Source of the DNA: Bradyrhizobium sp. Ce-3
Lineage (GTDB): Bacteria > Pseudomonadota > Alphaproteobacteria > Rhizobiales > Xanthobacteraceae
DNA: 64,000 nt
NCBI RefSeq assembly: GCF_022835695.1
Contig: NZ_BQUV01000001.1
Location: 434,001-498,000 of the forward strand
Direction of reading: 5' to 3'
Below the pieces are notes generated by a model that had not been told where the DNA came from, ran no database searches, and worked only from the letters and a program-made list of their open reading frames with translations. Below are positions 16,753 through 25,747 of the stretch, piece by piece; position 1 is the stretch's first letter; the number at the start of each line of letters is the position of its first letter. Position numbers and translations under genes: made by a program.

Positions 16753-17433
16753 ATGTCCGCCTCCTCTCCCCCCATCGTCGTATTCGATCTGGACGGCACG
16801 CTGGTCGACACCGCGCCTGACCTGATCAGCGCGCTCAATTACGTGCTCGACCGCGAGGGTCTGCGGCCGGTGCCGCTGTCGGCCGCCCGCAACATGATCG
16901 GCGCCGGCGCGCGCAAGCTGCTCGAGCGCGGGCTCGAGGTGGATGGACGCGCGGTCAGCGTCGCCGACCTCGACCGCCTGACCGTGGATTTCGTCGACTA
17001 TTACGCCGAGCACATCGCCGACGGGTCGCGCCCGTTCGACGGGCTCGAGGATGCGCTCGACCGCCTTGCGGCCAAGGGCCATCGCTTCGCGGTCTGCACC
17101 AACAAGCTCGAGTGGCTGTCGAAGCTGCTGCTCGACCGGCTCGGCCTGACCCCGCGCTTTGCCGCGATCTGCGGCCAGGACACCTTCGGCGTTGCCAAGC
17201 CCGACCCGGCGTTCCTGCGCGAGACCGTCGCCCGCGCCGGCGGCAAGCTGCCCGGCGCCATCATGGTCGGCGATGCCGGTCCCGATGTCGGCGTCGCCCG
17301 GCGCGCCAGCGTCCCGGTGATCGGTGTCGATTTCGGCTATACCGACGTCCCGATGACCGAGCTGAAGCCGGACCGGCTGATCAGCCACATGCGCGATCTG
17401 CCGGACGCCGTCGCCAGCCTGATTGCGGCATAA
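16753..17433 (+). CDS. gph: Phosphoglycolate phosphatase (HAD family)
   Basis: Dephosphorylates 2-phosphoglycolate to glycolate, a product of Rubisco oxygenation and DNA repair. The start is at ATG 16753 (MSASSPPIVVFDLDGTLVDT), giving 226 residues. HAD motif I is DLDGTLVDT, motif II is in VCTNK, the motif III Lys lies in GVAKPDPAF, and motif IV is MVGDAGPDVGVARRA. Glycolate would feed glyoxylate, which the gcl locus at 51-62 kb could use, though they are not linked in an operon. Confidence 0.88.
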   Translation: MSASSPPIVVFDLDGTLVDTAPDLISALNYVLDREGLRPVPLSAARNMIGAGARKLLERGLEVDGRAVSVADLDRLTVDFVDYYAEHIADGSRPFDGLEDALDRLAAKGHRFAVCTNKLEWLSKLLLDRLGLTPRFAAICGQDTFGVAKPDPAFLRETVARAGGKLPGAIMVGDAGPDVGVARRASVPVIGVDFGYTDVPMTELKPDRLISHMRDLPDAVASLIAA

Positions 17434-17593
17434 ATATTTCGCAACACTTTGATATCGCTTGGCAATATTTCGCCATGCGATTTTGCCATTAACCATCCTT
17501 TAACGAGCAGACCTCCCCCGGTTGCGCCCCTGTTCCGACGCTCTTATGGTCGGCGCGGGGATTGTGGCTGATTGCCGCAGTAGAGTGTGGATC

Positions 17594-18079
17594 ATGCGTC
17601 GTATCATCGTAATCGCGGCCGCCGGGCTGAGCCTGGCCGGCTGCTCTTCCTTCTCATTGGATTCGTTCAAGTCGGCGCCGCCGCCGATGCAGGTGCAGCT
17701 GGACTCGGCGCCGCAGGGTGCGGACGCCGTGACCTCGCTCGGACCGGGCTGCAAGACGCCCTGCACCGTGTCGGTCCCGGCGCCGGAGGCCAACTTCACC
17801 GTCACCTTCAACATGCCGAAGTTCCAGCCGGCGACCGTGCCGGTGACGGTGACCCGCACGCCGGGCGACTTCACCAGCCCGGCGACGACCACGCTCGATC
17901 CGAGCCCGGTGTTCGCCGAGTTGCAACCGGCCGGCCCGCCGCCGCGCGCGCACAAGCAGATGCGGCCGAAAAAGAAGAAGCCGAAGCCGGCTGCCGCTGC
18001 GGCCCCCGCCGCCGCTCCGGACTCCGCGTTCCCTGCCCCGGCTGCAGCTCCGCCGCCGGCCGCCGCGCCCACACGCTGA
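17594..18079 (+). CDS. Lipoprotein with Pro/Ala/Lys-rich tail
   Basis: A 161-residue protein starting at ATG 17594. The N-terminus MRRIIVIAAAGLSLAGC is a type II signal with a lipobox (LAGC), so Cys17 should be lipidated and anchored in the envelope. The middle (about 30-115) is a beta-rich PEGA-like stretch (PCTVSVPAPEANFTVTFNMPKFQPATVPVTV). The end is a basic run (RPKKKKPKP) followed by Ala/Pro repeats, possibly spanning to peptidoglycan. Function unknown. An intrinsic terminator follows. Confidence 0.8.
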   Translation: MRRIIVIAAAGLSLAGCSSFSLDSFKSAPPPMQVQLDSAPQGADAVTSLGPGCKTPCTVSVPAPEANFTVTFNMPKFQPATVPVTVTRTPGDFTSPATTTLDPSPVFAELQPAGPPPRAHKQMRPKKKKPKPAAAAAPAAAPDSAFPAPAAAPPPAAAPTR

Positions 18080-18123
18080 CGCGCAATGCTGCGCGCATCT
18101 GACTGAGATTGCACTGCACAAGA

Positions 18124-18146
18124 GCCCGACCGAAAGCCGGGTTTTT
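18124..18146 (+). terminator. Intrinsic terminator after the lipoprotein gene
   Basis: GCCCG (18124-18128) pairs with CGGGT (18138-18142), followed at once by a T-rich run (gtttttgtatttt). It lies about 45 bases past the stop codon. Confidence 0.55.
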
Positions 18147-18359
18147 GTATTTTGTGGAGGCACATCGGCGATTGCGATCATGCATCGCGCGATCTGCCTC
18201 ACCTATCGCTTTGCAACCGGCGTTGCAGGTTGCGGATCATCCATTGGAACGCATTGTGACGGCGTGCCAACATGCATAGATTGCGTGTGCTGGGCCCGTG
18301 ACGGCCTGGCCCTGATGGGAACGCCTTGGTTTGAAGGCTTGGTTGAAGGCTTCGGTTGA

Positions 18360-19394
18360 ATGAACGGATCCACGCAAGCGCATTCCGACACGCTGTTTCG
18401 TCCGATGACCGATCCGTTCGGCCGGACGATCCGTTACCTGCGCGTCTCGGTGACCGATCGCTGCGACCTGCGCTGCTTCTACTGCATGTCGGAAGACATG
18501 ACCTTCCTGCCGAAGGCCGATCTCCTGACCCTGGAAGAGCTCGACCGCCTCTGCTCGGCCTTCGTCGCCAAGGGCGTGCGCAAGATCCGCCTCACCGGCG
18601 GTGAGCCGCTGGTCCGCCGCAACGTGATGGGCCTGGTGCGTTCGCTGTCGCGCCATCTTGCGACCGGCGCGCTCGACGAATTGACGCTGACCACCAACGG
18701 CTCGCAGCTCGCGCGCTTCGCCCAGGAACTTGCCGATTGCGGCGTGCGCCGGGTCAACGTGTCGCTCGACACGCTGGATCCCGCAAAATTCCGCGCCATC
18801 ACCCGCTGGGGCGATATCGACAAGGTGCTGTCGGGCATCGAGGCGGCGCGGTCGGCCGGGCTTGCGGTCAAGATCAACGCGGTCGCGCTGAAGAACATGA
18901 ACGAGGACGAAATCCCCGCGCTGATGCAATGGGCGCATGGCAAGGGCATGGGCCTGACCCTGATCGAGGTGATGCCGATGGGCGACATCGGCGAAGGCCG
19001 GATCGACCAATACGTGCCGCTGTCCTTGCTGCGCGCGCGGCTCGAGAAGCACTACACGCTGACCGACCTCGCCGACGACACCGGCGGCCCTGCCCGCTAT
19101 GTCCGGGTCACCGAGACCGGCGGCAAGCTCGGCTTCATCACGCCGATGACCCACAATTTCTGCGAGTCCTGCAACCGGGTGCGGATCACCTGCACCGGCA
19201 CGCTGCACACCTGCCTCGGCCATGAGGACGCCTCCGACTTGCGCCGGCCGCTGCGCGCCTCCGACGACAACGAGCTGCTGTCGGCGGCGATCGATCGCGC
19301 CATCGGGCTGAAGCCGAAGGGGCACGATTTCATCATCGACCGCCGCCACAACCGCCCGAGCGTCAGCCGCCACATGAGCGTGACCGGCGGCTAG
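18360..19394 (+). CDS. moaA: GTP 3',8-cyclase (molybdenum cofactor biosynthesis)
   Basis: Radical SAM enzyme that starts molybdenum cofactor synthesis by converting GTP to 3',8-cyclo-7,8-dihydro-GTP. It is 344 residues from ATG 18360; MTDPFGRT at 18405 is an alternative start. The first [4Fe-4S] cluster uses Cys35, Cys39 and Cys42 (CDLRCFYC). The second uses the C-terminal [18 protein letters not shown]. The protein ends in the functionally required Gly-Gly. Imperfect direct repeats of 'ggttgaaggctt' lie just before the ATG. No other moa genes are adjacent. Confidence 0.96.
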   Translation: MNGSTQAHSDTLFRPMTDPFGRTIRYLRVSVTDRCDLRCFYCMSEDMTFLPKADLLTLEELDRLCSAFVAKGVRKIRLTGGEPLVRRNVMGLVRSLSRHLATGALDELTLTTNGSQLARFAQELADCGVRRVNVSLDTLDPAKFRAITRWGDIDKVLSGIEAARSAGLAVKINAVALKNMNEDEIPALMQWAHGKGMGLTLIEVMPMGDIGEGRIDQYVPLSLLRARLEKHYTLTDLADDTGGPARYVRVTETGGKLGFITPMTHNFCESCNRVRITCTGTLHTCLGHEDASDLRRPLRASDDNELLSAAIDRAIGLKPKGHDFIIDRRHNRPSVSRHMSVTGG

Positions 19395-19728
19395 TTCCTA
19401 TCCTCCGCCGACGGCCGTTCAGTCCCCCGATTACCAAGGCGGGACAACGATTTGCCGCGCCGTCAATTTGCCCATTTTCCGATTGACGGCGTTCCACGGC
19501 GCTGATTTGGTGCCTCAGCTTTTACGCTAGTCGGGCCGGATAGGCCGCTGCCCCCCGTCGGCACCCGCCGGCGATCCGGTAGCCAAGAACGGCGGAAGCG
19601 GATTTCGGGGGAGGACGAACGTTTGCAACTGCTCCTGAAGGTGAGCCGTGGCTCCGTGTGCATGCGCGCGGCGGCCAGATGATGCTTGAGATATTCGGCG
19701 CGCGCGTGGCGCGACCGCGGAGATCGTG
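19395..19728. other. Gap between moaA and the TRAP genes, with a 10-bp inverted repeat
   Basis: No gene supported. The notable element is the inverted repeat CGCCGTCAAT-N14-ATTGACGGCG at 19458-19491, which could be the moaA terminator or an operator for the TRAP genes. No TRAP binding-protein gene is present here, although one is normally next to dctQM. Confidence 0.5.
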
Positions 19729-20268
19729 ATGCGCCCAATGTTGGCACTCAGTCAGGCCATCGACCGACTGAACGAGAAGATCGGCTACGTCTGCAACCTT
19801 CTCGTCCTGCTCGCCTGCCTGGTCAGCGCCGGCAACGCCATGATCCGCTACGCGTTCAGCTACTCCTCGAACGGCTGGCTCGAGGCGCAGTGGTACATGT
19901 TCGCGATCCTCGTGATGTTCGGCGCCTCCTACACCTTCAAGCGCAACGAGCATGTCCGCGTCGAGATCCTCTATCTGATGCTGTCCGAACGCGGCCAGCT
20001 CTGGCTCGACATGATCGGCACATTGTTCTTCCTGATCCCGGCCTGCCTGCTGCTCGCCTATCTGTCCTGGCCGTTCTTCTACCAGGCCTACGCGGTCGGC
20101 GAGATGAGCGGCAATGCCGGCGGCCTGCTGCGCTGGCCGATCAAATTCGTTATCCCGTCCGGCTTCGTGATGCTTGCGTTGCAAGGCGTCTCCGAGGTGA
20201 TCAAGCGGATCGCCGCGCTGCAAGGCTATGTGACGATCGACGCGAAGTACGAGAGGCCGACGCAATGA
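19729..20268 (+). CDS. dctQ: TRAP transporter small permease subunit
   Basis: Four-helix membrane subunit of a tripartite ATP-independent periplasmic transporter. It is 179 residues from ATG 19729, favoured over the GTG at 19726 by a GGAG 6 bases upstream. The signature segments SYSSNGWLEAQWYMFAILVMFGASYTFKRNEHVRVEI are conserved in DctQ. It overlaps dctM by 4 bases (ATGA), indicating coupled translation. With DctM it uses an ion gradient to import organic acids handed over by a periplasmic binding protein, which is missing next door. Confidence 0.92.
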   Translation: MRPMLALSQAIDRLNEKIGYVCNLLVLLACLVSAGNAMIRYAFSYSSNGWLEAQWYMFAILVMFGASYTFKRNEHVRVEILYLMLSERGQLWLDMIGTLFFLIPACLLLAYLSWPFFYQAYAVGEMSGNAGGLLRWPIKFVIPSGFVMLALQGVSEVIKRIAALQGYVTIDAKYERPTQ

Positions 20269-21869
20269 CGATTACGCTGGAGATGATGCCGCCACTGATG
20301 TTCGGCGGCCTGATCGTTGCGATGCTGATCGGCTATCCGGTGGCGTTCACGCTCGCCGCGGTCGGCCTGTCGTTCGGGTTTCTCTCGATCTATCTCGGTT
20401 TCTTCGACCTCAACTTCCTGCAGGCGATCCCGGGCCGCATCTTCGGCAGCGTGCTGTCCAACGAGCTGCTGCTTGCGATCCCGTTCTTCACCTTCATGGG
20501 CGCGATATTGGAGAGATGCGGGCTCGCCGAGGACATGCTGGATTCGATGGGCCAGTTGTTCGGCCCGATCCGCGGCGGCCTCGGCTACTCCGTGATCATC
20601 GTCGGCTTCATCCTCGGCGCCATCACCGGCACGGTGGCGGCGCAGGTGATCGCGATGGCGCTGATCTCGATGCCGGTGATGATCCGCTACGGCTACAACA
20701 TTCGCTACGTCACCGGCGTGCTGGCCGCCTCCGGCACCATCACGCAACTCGTCCCTCCCTCTCTCGTCCTGATCGTGCTCGCCGACCAGCTCGGCAAGTC
20801 GGTCGGCGACATGTATCTCGGCGCCTGGGGGCCGTCGGTGTTCCAGATCCTGCTGTTCGCCGGCTACACCTTCCTGCTCAGCATCATCAAGCCGAGCCAT
20901 TTGCCCGCGGTGCCGAAGGAAGCGCGCACGCTGACCGGCTGGGCGCTGTGGAAGAAGTGCCTGCTCGGCATCATTCCGTCAGCGGTGCTGATCTTCGTCG
21001 TGCTCGGCACCATGATGATGGGCCTTGCGACCCCGACCGAAGCCGGCGCCATGGGCGCGGTCGGCGCCATCGTGCTCGCCGCGATCCACCACAAGGATTT
21101 CAGCGCGACCGGCCGCAAGGTGCTGATCGCAGGCGTGATCGCCGGCGGCATCGGCACCATCATCGCGATGCTCTACACCGAGAACCTGATCTTCAAGCTG
21201 GCGTTCGCGATCACCTATCTGGCGGTGGTCTGGATCTGCATCGAGGCGGTCAAAATCCCGGACCTGCGCGACCTGATCAAGCAGGGCTACGAGACCACCA
21301 TGCGCATCACCTGCATGGTCACCTTCATCCTGATCGGCTCGACCTGCTTCTCGGTGGTGTTCCTCGGCGTCTCCGGCGGCGTCTGGCTCGAGCATCTCCT
21401 GACGTCGCTGCCCGGCGGCGTCTGGGGTTTCCTGATCTTCATCAACCTGTTCATCTTCTTCCTGGCGTTCTTCCTCGACTTCTTCGAGATCGCCTTCATC
21501 ATCCTGCCGATGATCGCGCCGATCGCGCAGAAGGTGCTGGCACCGGTGGTCGGCCCCGACGCGGCCCTGATCTGGTTCGGCGTGATGCTGTGCGTCAACA
21601 TGCAGACCTCGTTCCTGCATCCGCCGTTCGGCTTCGCGCTGTTCTATCTGCGCGGCGTGGCGCCGAAGGAAGTGAAGAGCTCCGACATCTATTGGGGCGC
21701 GATGCCGTGGATCGGACTGCAGGCGATCATGGTGGCGCTGGTGATCGCGTTCCCGGTCGTCGTCACCGGACTGCTCGACAAGCCGCTCGACGTCGACCTC
21801 AACAAGGTCAAGATCGAGGTGCCGCAGATCGAGCTGCCGCCGCTCGATTTCGGACAACCGAAGCAATAG
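20265..21869 (+). CDS. dctM: TRAP transporter large permease subunit, extended form
   Basis: A 534-residue membrane protein with the DctM motifs AIPFFTFMGAILERCGLAEDMLDSMGQLFGPIRGGLGYSVI and GLATPTEAGAMGAVGA. It is longer than typical DctM (about 430). The extra roughly 100 residues after the TPTEAGA motif add two hydrophobic segments and a loop (about 290-360), as in the enlarged DctM of TakP-type systems for 2-oxo acids. The start ATG 20265 lies within the dctQ stop. Likely partners are the two binding proteins at 31.9-34.3 kb, an inference from family type. Confidence 0.92.
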   Translation: MTITLEMMPPLMFGGLIVAMLIGYPVAFTLAAVGLSFGFLSIYLGFFDLNFLQAIPGRIFGSVLSNELLLAIPFFTFMGAILERCGLAEDMLDSMGQLFGPIRGGLGYSVIIVGFILGAITGTVAAQVIAMALISMPVMIRYGYNIRYVTGVLAASGTITQLVPPSLVLIVLADQLGKSVGDMYLGAWGPSVFQILLFAGYTFLLSIIKPSHLPAVPKEARTLTGWALWKKCLLGIIPSAVLIFVVLGTMMMGLATPTEAGAMGAVGAIVLAAIHHKDFSATGRKVLIAGVIAGGIGTIIAMLYTENLIFKLAFAITYLAVVWICIEAVKIPDLRDLIKQGYETTMRITCMVTFILIGSTCFSVVFLGVSGGVWLEHLLTSLPGGVWGFLIFINLFIFFLAFFLDFFEIAFIILPMIAPIAQKVLAPVVGPDAALIWFGVMLCVNMQTSFLHPPFGFALFYLRGVAPKEVKSSDIYWGAMPWIGLQAIMVALVIAFPVVVTGLLDKPLDVDLNKVKIEVPQIELPPLDFGQPKQ

Positions 21870-22019
21870 CCGGCGTCCGCGCGCTCGGCATGTCTGGAGC
21901 ATTTTCGGTTCTGATTGCATCAGGACCGAAGCTCGAGGTGCGCCACGGCTGTTGACGGCAGCGGCAAGGCCTGTGAAGACGCGGGGTACGGATCGTCCTC
22001 CAACGCACAGATCGCCGCC

Positions 22020-23309
22020 ATGCCCCAGAAGCGTCCCGCCCGCTCGTTCGTTCGCCCGCTGATCATATCGTTTGGCTTGGCGCTTGCCGCACCTGTCGCG
22101 CATGCGGCGCCGGCGGCCGACATTCACGCACTGGCGCAGCAGGAGCAGCAGCCGCTGCTCGACACCCTGCGCGACCTCGTGCAGATCGAATCCGGCAGCA
22201 AGGACATCGAAGGCCTGAACCAGATCGCCGCGCGCATCGCCGGCCAGCTCAAAGAGCTCGGCGGCACCGTGGATATCCTGCAAACCGCCGACATCTACCG
22301 GCTGGACGACACGCCGGAGAAGATCGGTCCCGCCGTGCAGGCCGTCTTCAAGGGCACCGGCAGCGCGAAGATCATGCTGATCGCGCACATGGACACGGTG
22401 TATCTCAAGGGCATGCTGAAGGACCAACCCTTCCGCGTCGATGGCGACAAGGCTTACGGCCTCGGCATCGCCGACGACAAGCAGGGCATCGCCACCATCC
22501 TGCACAGCGTGGCGCTGCTGCAGAAGCTGAACTTCAAGGACTACGGCACGCTCACGGTGCTGATCAACGGCGACGAGGAGATCTCTTCGCCCGGCTGGCG
22601 CAGCACCATCACCCGCGTCGCCGGCGAGCAGGATGCCGTGTTCTCGTTCGAAGGCAGCGACGCCAGCGGCACACTCCGCCTCGCCACCAGCGGCATCGGC
22701 TCGGCCTATCTCACGGTGCACGGCAAGTCGTCGCATGCGGGCGCCCGGCCCGAAGGCGGCGTGAATGCGCTGTATGAGCTGTCGCACCAGGTGCTGCAGA
22801 TGAAGGACCTGTCGAAGCCCGAGCAAGGCCTGAAGCTGAACTGGACGGTGTCCAAGTCCGGCACCAACCGCAATGTGATCCCGGCCGAAGCCACCGCCCA
22901 GGCGGACGCGCGTGCGCTCAAGGTGTCCGACTTCGACGAGCTCGAGACGGCGCTGCAGGACAAGATCAAGAACCGCCTGCTGCCCGACTCCAAGGTCGAG
23001 GTGAAGTTCGAGGTGCGCCGCCCGCCGCTCGAAGCGAACGACGCTTCACGTCGCATCGCGGCTCACGGCAAGACGATCTATCAGGAACTCGGGATGCCGC
23101 TGAACGTGGCCGAGAGGGCCACAGGCGGCGGCACCGACGCCGCATTCGCCGCCCTCAAGACCAAGGGCGCCGTGGTGGAGGGCATGGGCCTCTCCGGCTT
23201 CGGCGCGCACTCCAACGATGCCGAATACGTGCAGATCAACAGCATCGTGCCGCGGCTGTATTTGACCACGCGCATGATCATGGACCTGTCCGGCGGCAAG
23301 GTGAAATAG
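22020..23309 (+). CDS. M20-family metallopeptidase, carboxypeptidase G2-like, exported
   Basis: A 429-residue protein from ATG 22020 with a signal peptide (cleaved near VAHAA). Zinc ligands are His and Asp in AHMDTVY, Asp in YGLGIADDKQG, Glu in the GDEE catalytic pair, and the late His in GFGAHSNDAEYV. The dimerisation domain carries HGKSSHAGARPEGGVNALYELSHQV. It resembles glutamate carboxypeptidase (CPG2), which removes C-terminal Glu from folates and peptides in the periplasm. It stands alone, converging on the sensor kinase gene. Confidence 0.87.
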   Translation: MPQKRPARSFVRPLIISFGLALAAPVAHAAPAADIHALAQQEQQPLLDTLRDLVQIESGSKDIEGLNQIAARIAGQLKELGGTVDILQTADIYRLDDTPEKIGPAVQAVFKGTGSAKIMLIAHMDTVYLKGMLKDQPFRVDGDKAYGLGIADDKQGIATILHSVALLQKLNFKDYGTLTVLINGDEEISSPGWRSTITRVAGEQDAVFSFEGSDASGTLRLATSGIGSAYLTVHGKSSHAGARPEGGVNALYELSHQVLQMKDLSKPEQGLKLNWTVSKSGTNRNVIPAEATAQADARALKVSDFDELETALQDKIKNRLLPDSKVEVKFEVRRPPLEANDASRRIAAHGKTIYQELGMPLNVAERATGGGTDAAFAALKTKGAVVEGMGLSGFGAHSNDAEYVQINSIVPRLYLTTRMIMDLSGGKVK

Positions 23310-23349
23310 GCCGGCAGGTCTGCAGCACGGCAGCCACGGGGCAGGCCTC

Positions 23350-24678
23350 TCAGACGGTCGTCGCCTCCGCCTTGGCGAGGCGGAAGCTCAGCGTGAACTG
23401 GGCGCCGCCCGACGGCAGATTCTCGACCTTGACCGTCGCATCGTGATCGTCGACGACGCCGCGCACGATCGAGAGCCCGAGCCCTGCCCCGTCGGTACGC
23501 TGACGATCGCTGCGCCAGAAGCGCCGGAAGATCAGGCCCTGCTCGGCGGGCGCAATCCCCGGCCCGCAGTCGCGCACCTGCACCGAACCATTCTCGTACA
23601 CCTCGACATCGACCGAGGTCGCGTCGGCAGTATACTTGATGGCGTTCTCCGCCAGATTGAAGATCGCGCGCTGCAGCATCTCGGCATTGCCCTTGACCCG
23701 CACCGGACCGTCGGTGCCGCGCAGCGCGATGTCCTTGTGCTGCGCCAGCGCGTAGGGTGCGATCGAGCCGACCACCTCGGCGCACACCGCACGCAGATCC
23801 GCGGTCTCGGCGGGATCCAGCACCAGCGTATCGAGTTCGGCGATCTCCAAGAGCTGGCTGACGATGCGGCTCATGCTTTCGATGTCGGCGTGCAGCTCTC
23901 TGGTCCCCTTGGCTGCATCGAGCGTCTCGATCCGGGTCCTCAGGATCGCGAGCGGCGTGCGAAGCTGATGGGCGGCATCGGCGGTGAACTGGCGCTGCAC
24001 GTGAAAGCCGTCCTCGAGACGGTCGAAGGCCTGGTTGACCGCGGTCACCAGCGGCAGGATCTCGCTCGGAATCCCGTCCGTCGGCAGCCGAATGTCGGTC
24101 CTGGCCGGTCCAATGCTCCTGGCTTCCTCGGAGGCCCGCAGCAGCGGAATCACGGCGCGGCGGAAGATCAGGATGTCGGTCGCGAGCAGGATCAACAGGA
24201 TCGGGATGGTGATCCAGCCGACCCGCCGGAAGAAGTTGGCGACGATGTCGTCGATGATGACGTCGCGATGCGACAGGTCCTCGGCGACCTGGATGCGCAG
24301 CGTCTGGCCGCCGACCAGCTTGCTGGCGCTGGCGCCAGAAATCCGGTCGGCCGAGGCCGGCAGCCGTGGCGCCCCGCGATGCGACGAGAACAGCAAGTTG
24401 TCGTCCGCATCGTAGATGTCGTAGCGGTAACGGCCATAGGCATCGGAATAGAGCCCCCTCAGGCTGTCCGGCAAATTGAGCTGCACCTTGCCGTCAGAAT
24501 CGACCGAGAGGTTCTGGCCGAGATCGGCCGCCTGATCGCGCATCGCCTCGCGATGCAGCTGATTGATCTCCGAATTCAGCAGCCACAGCAGCAGCAGCGG
24601 CAGGAAGATCGCCGCCACCGCGACCGCCACGATGTGCAGAAACACGATCCGCGAGGTCAGCGACTTGAAGCGGAACAC
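23350..24678 (-). CDS. Two-component sensor histidine kinase
   Basis: A 442-residue inner-membrane kinase. Transmembrane segments at about 10-34 and 150-172 flank a periplasmic sensor region of about 115 residues, followed by a HAMP-like linker. The H-box is AAHQLRTPLAILRTR (phospho-His), the N-box NLAENAIKYT, and the G boxes DCGPGIAP and GAGLGLSIV. The type is that of QseC/TctE partners of OmpR regulators. Its start is 2 bases after the response-regulator stop. It faces an efflux operon, suggesting it senses a metal or toxic compound. Confidence 0.92.
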   Translation of the reverse strand: MFRFKSLTSRIVFLHIVAVAVAAIFLPLLLLWLLNSEINQLHREAMRDQAADLGQNLSVDSDGKVQLNLPDSLRGLYSDAYGRYRYDIYDADDNLLFSSHRGAPRLPASADRISGASASKLVGGQTLRIQVAEDLSHRDVIIDDIVANFFRRVGWITIPILLILLATDILIFRRAVIPLLRASEEARSIGPARTDIRLPTDGIPSEILPLVTAVNQAFDRLEDGFHVQRQFTADAAHQLRTPLAILRTRIETLDAAKGTRELHADIESMSRIVSQLLEIAELDTLVLDPAETADLRAVCAEVVGSIAPYALAQHKDIALRGTDGPVRVKGNAEMLQRAIFNLAENAIKYTADATSVDVEVYENGSVQVRDCGPGIAPAEQGLIFRRFWRSDRQRTDGAGLGLSIVRGVVDDHDATVKVENLPSGGAQFTLSFRLAKAEATTV

Positions 24679-24680
24679 CG

Positions 24681-25355
24681 CTACTTCTCCTCCGCCATCA
24701 GATAGCCGACGCCGCGAATGGTGTGGATGATGACCTTGGCGCGATGCTCGGCGAGCAGCTTGCGCAGCCGCGACACGTAGACCTCGACCGCGTTCGAGGC
24801 GACCTCGCCGGACAGACCGAAGATGTGGTCCTCGACGTTCTTCTTCGGCACCACCCGTCCCTGCCGCCTCAGCAGGATCTCCAGCACGGAGGTTTCGCGC
24901 GCGGAGAACACGTGCGGCGCTCCGTCGACGAACACCTGCTTGCTCTCGGTGTCGTAGATCAGATTGGCGAGCTTCAGCGAGGAGCCGAGCAGCTGGCCGG
25001 GCCGCCGCAGGATGGCCTCGAGCCGCGCCACCAGCTCTTCCAGCGCGAACGGCTTCGCCAGATAGTCGTCCGCGCCGCTGCGCAGGCCGTTGACCCGGTC
25101 CTGCAAGCCGTTGCGCGCGGTCAGCACCAGCACCGGCAACGGATCGTTCCTGCGGCGCAGCTCCGACAGCACCAACAGGCCATCGCCATCGGGCAGGCCG
25201 AGATCGAGGATCATGGCAGCATAGCTGACGCTGCGCAGCGCATCACGCGCCTCGGCAACGCTGTTGACGATATCGGACTCGTATCCCGCAGCCATCAGTC
25301 CGCTTGCGAGAAGCCTCGAAAGCTCGGCATTGTCCTCGACGATCAGAAGGCGCAT
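24681..25355 (-). CDS. OmpR/PhoB-family response regulator
   Basis: A 224-residue DNA-binding regulator from ATG 25355. The receiver domain has acidic pair E7/D8, phospho-acceptor Asp51 (LDLGLPDGDG), a Thr in VLVLTARNG and Lys in LAKPFALEEL. The C-terminal winged helix ends in SNAVEVYVSRLRKLLAEHRAKVIIHTIRGVGYLM. It is co-transcribed with the downstream kinase and divergent from the RND operon across 392 bases, a layout in which the regulator usually controls the pump. Confidence 0.93.
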   Translation of the reverse strand: MRLLIVEDNAELSRLLASGLMAAGYESDIVNSVAEARDALRSVSYAAMILDLGLPDGDGLLVLSELRRRNDPLPVLVLTARNGLQDRVNGLRSGADDYLAKPFALEELVARLEAILRRPGQLLGSSLKLANLIYDTESKQVFVDGAPHVFSARETSVLEILLRRQGRVVPKKNVEDHIFGLSGEVASNAVEVYVSRLRKLLAEHRAKVIIHTIRGVGYLMAEEK

Positions 25356-25747
25356 CGCAGCAGTCCTGTCTTCATTCGGTCGGTCTTCTGTTTGCACACC
25401 CCGTCGCAATACGCCAGCCACGCAACAAACGCCGCAACAGATCGCGCGTTGGGCAAGGGCGATGTGCAAACGACACGCATTTAAGCACAACACCGCGATT
25501 GCCGCTAACCACGCTATGTTTTTGCTATGCGACGTCGCTGCTTGTCCCACGCAAAATAGATAAACGCGCCCCCGCCGCAATCAAAATTCGCACATCGAGC
25601 ACGCCGTTGACGGCGCCAGTGTAAGGCTGGCGTCAGCTGGCCCTGATAACAGGTTCCTCGTCTTCGCGGAGACAACGACGGCTGGCCACAATGCGGCAAG
25701 ACCTCGAATCTCGCGCGGAGCTTCATGCAGTATTGGCCGAGCGGGCG
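25356..25747. promoter_or_regulatory. Divergent control region between response regulator and RND operon
   Basis: No gene supported in these 392 bases, which are lower in GC around 25490-25570. An inverted repeat CGCCAG-N7-CTGGCG lies at 25614-25632, about 115 bases before the membrane-fusion start, and is a possible operator. The binding site of the neighbouring response regulator cannot be assigned by eye. Confidence 0.35.

Noticed and set aside
15842-16825. Plus-strand frame of 327 codons opposite the SDR gene
   Set aside because: Antisense to an SDR with TGAASGIG, NNAG and YSASK motifs; no family signal in the frame itself.
19686-20264. N-terminal extension of DctM to 727 residues
   Set aside because: It would read dctQ in the wrong frame; the ATGA overlap at 20265 and the MTITLEMMPPLMFGG start fit DctM.
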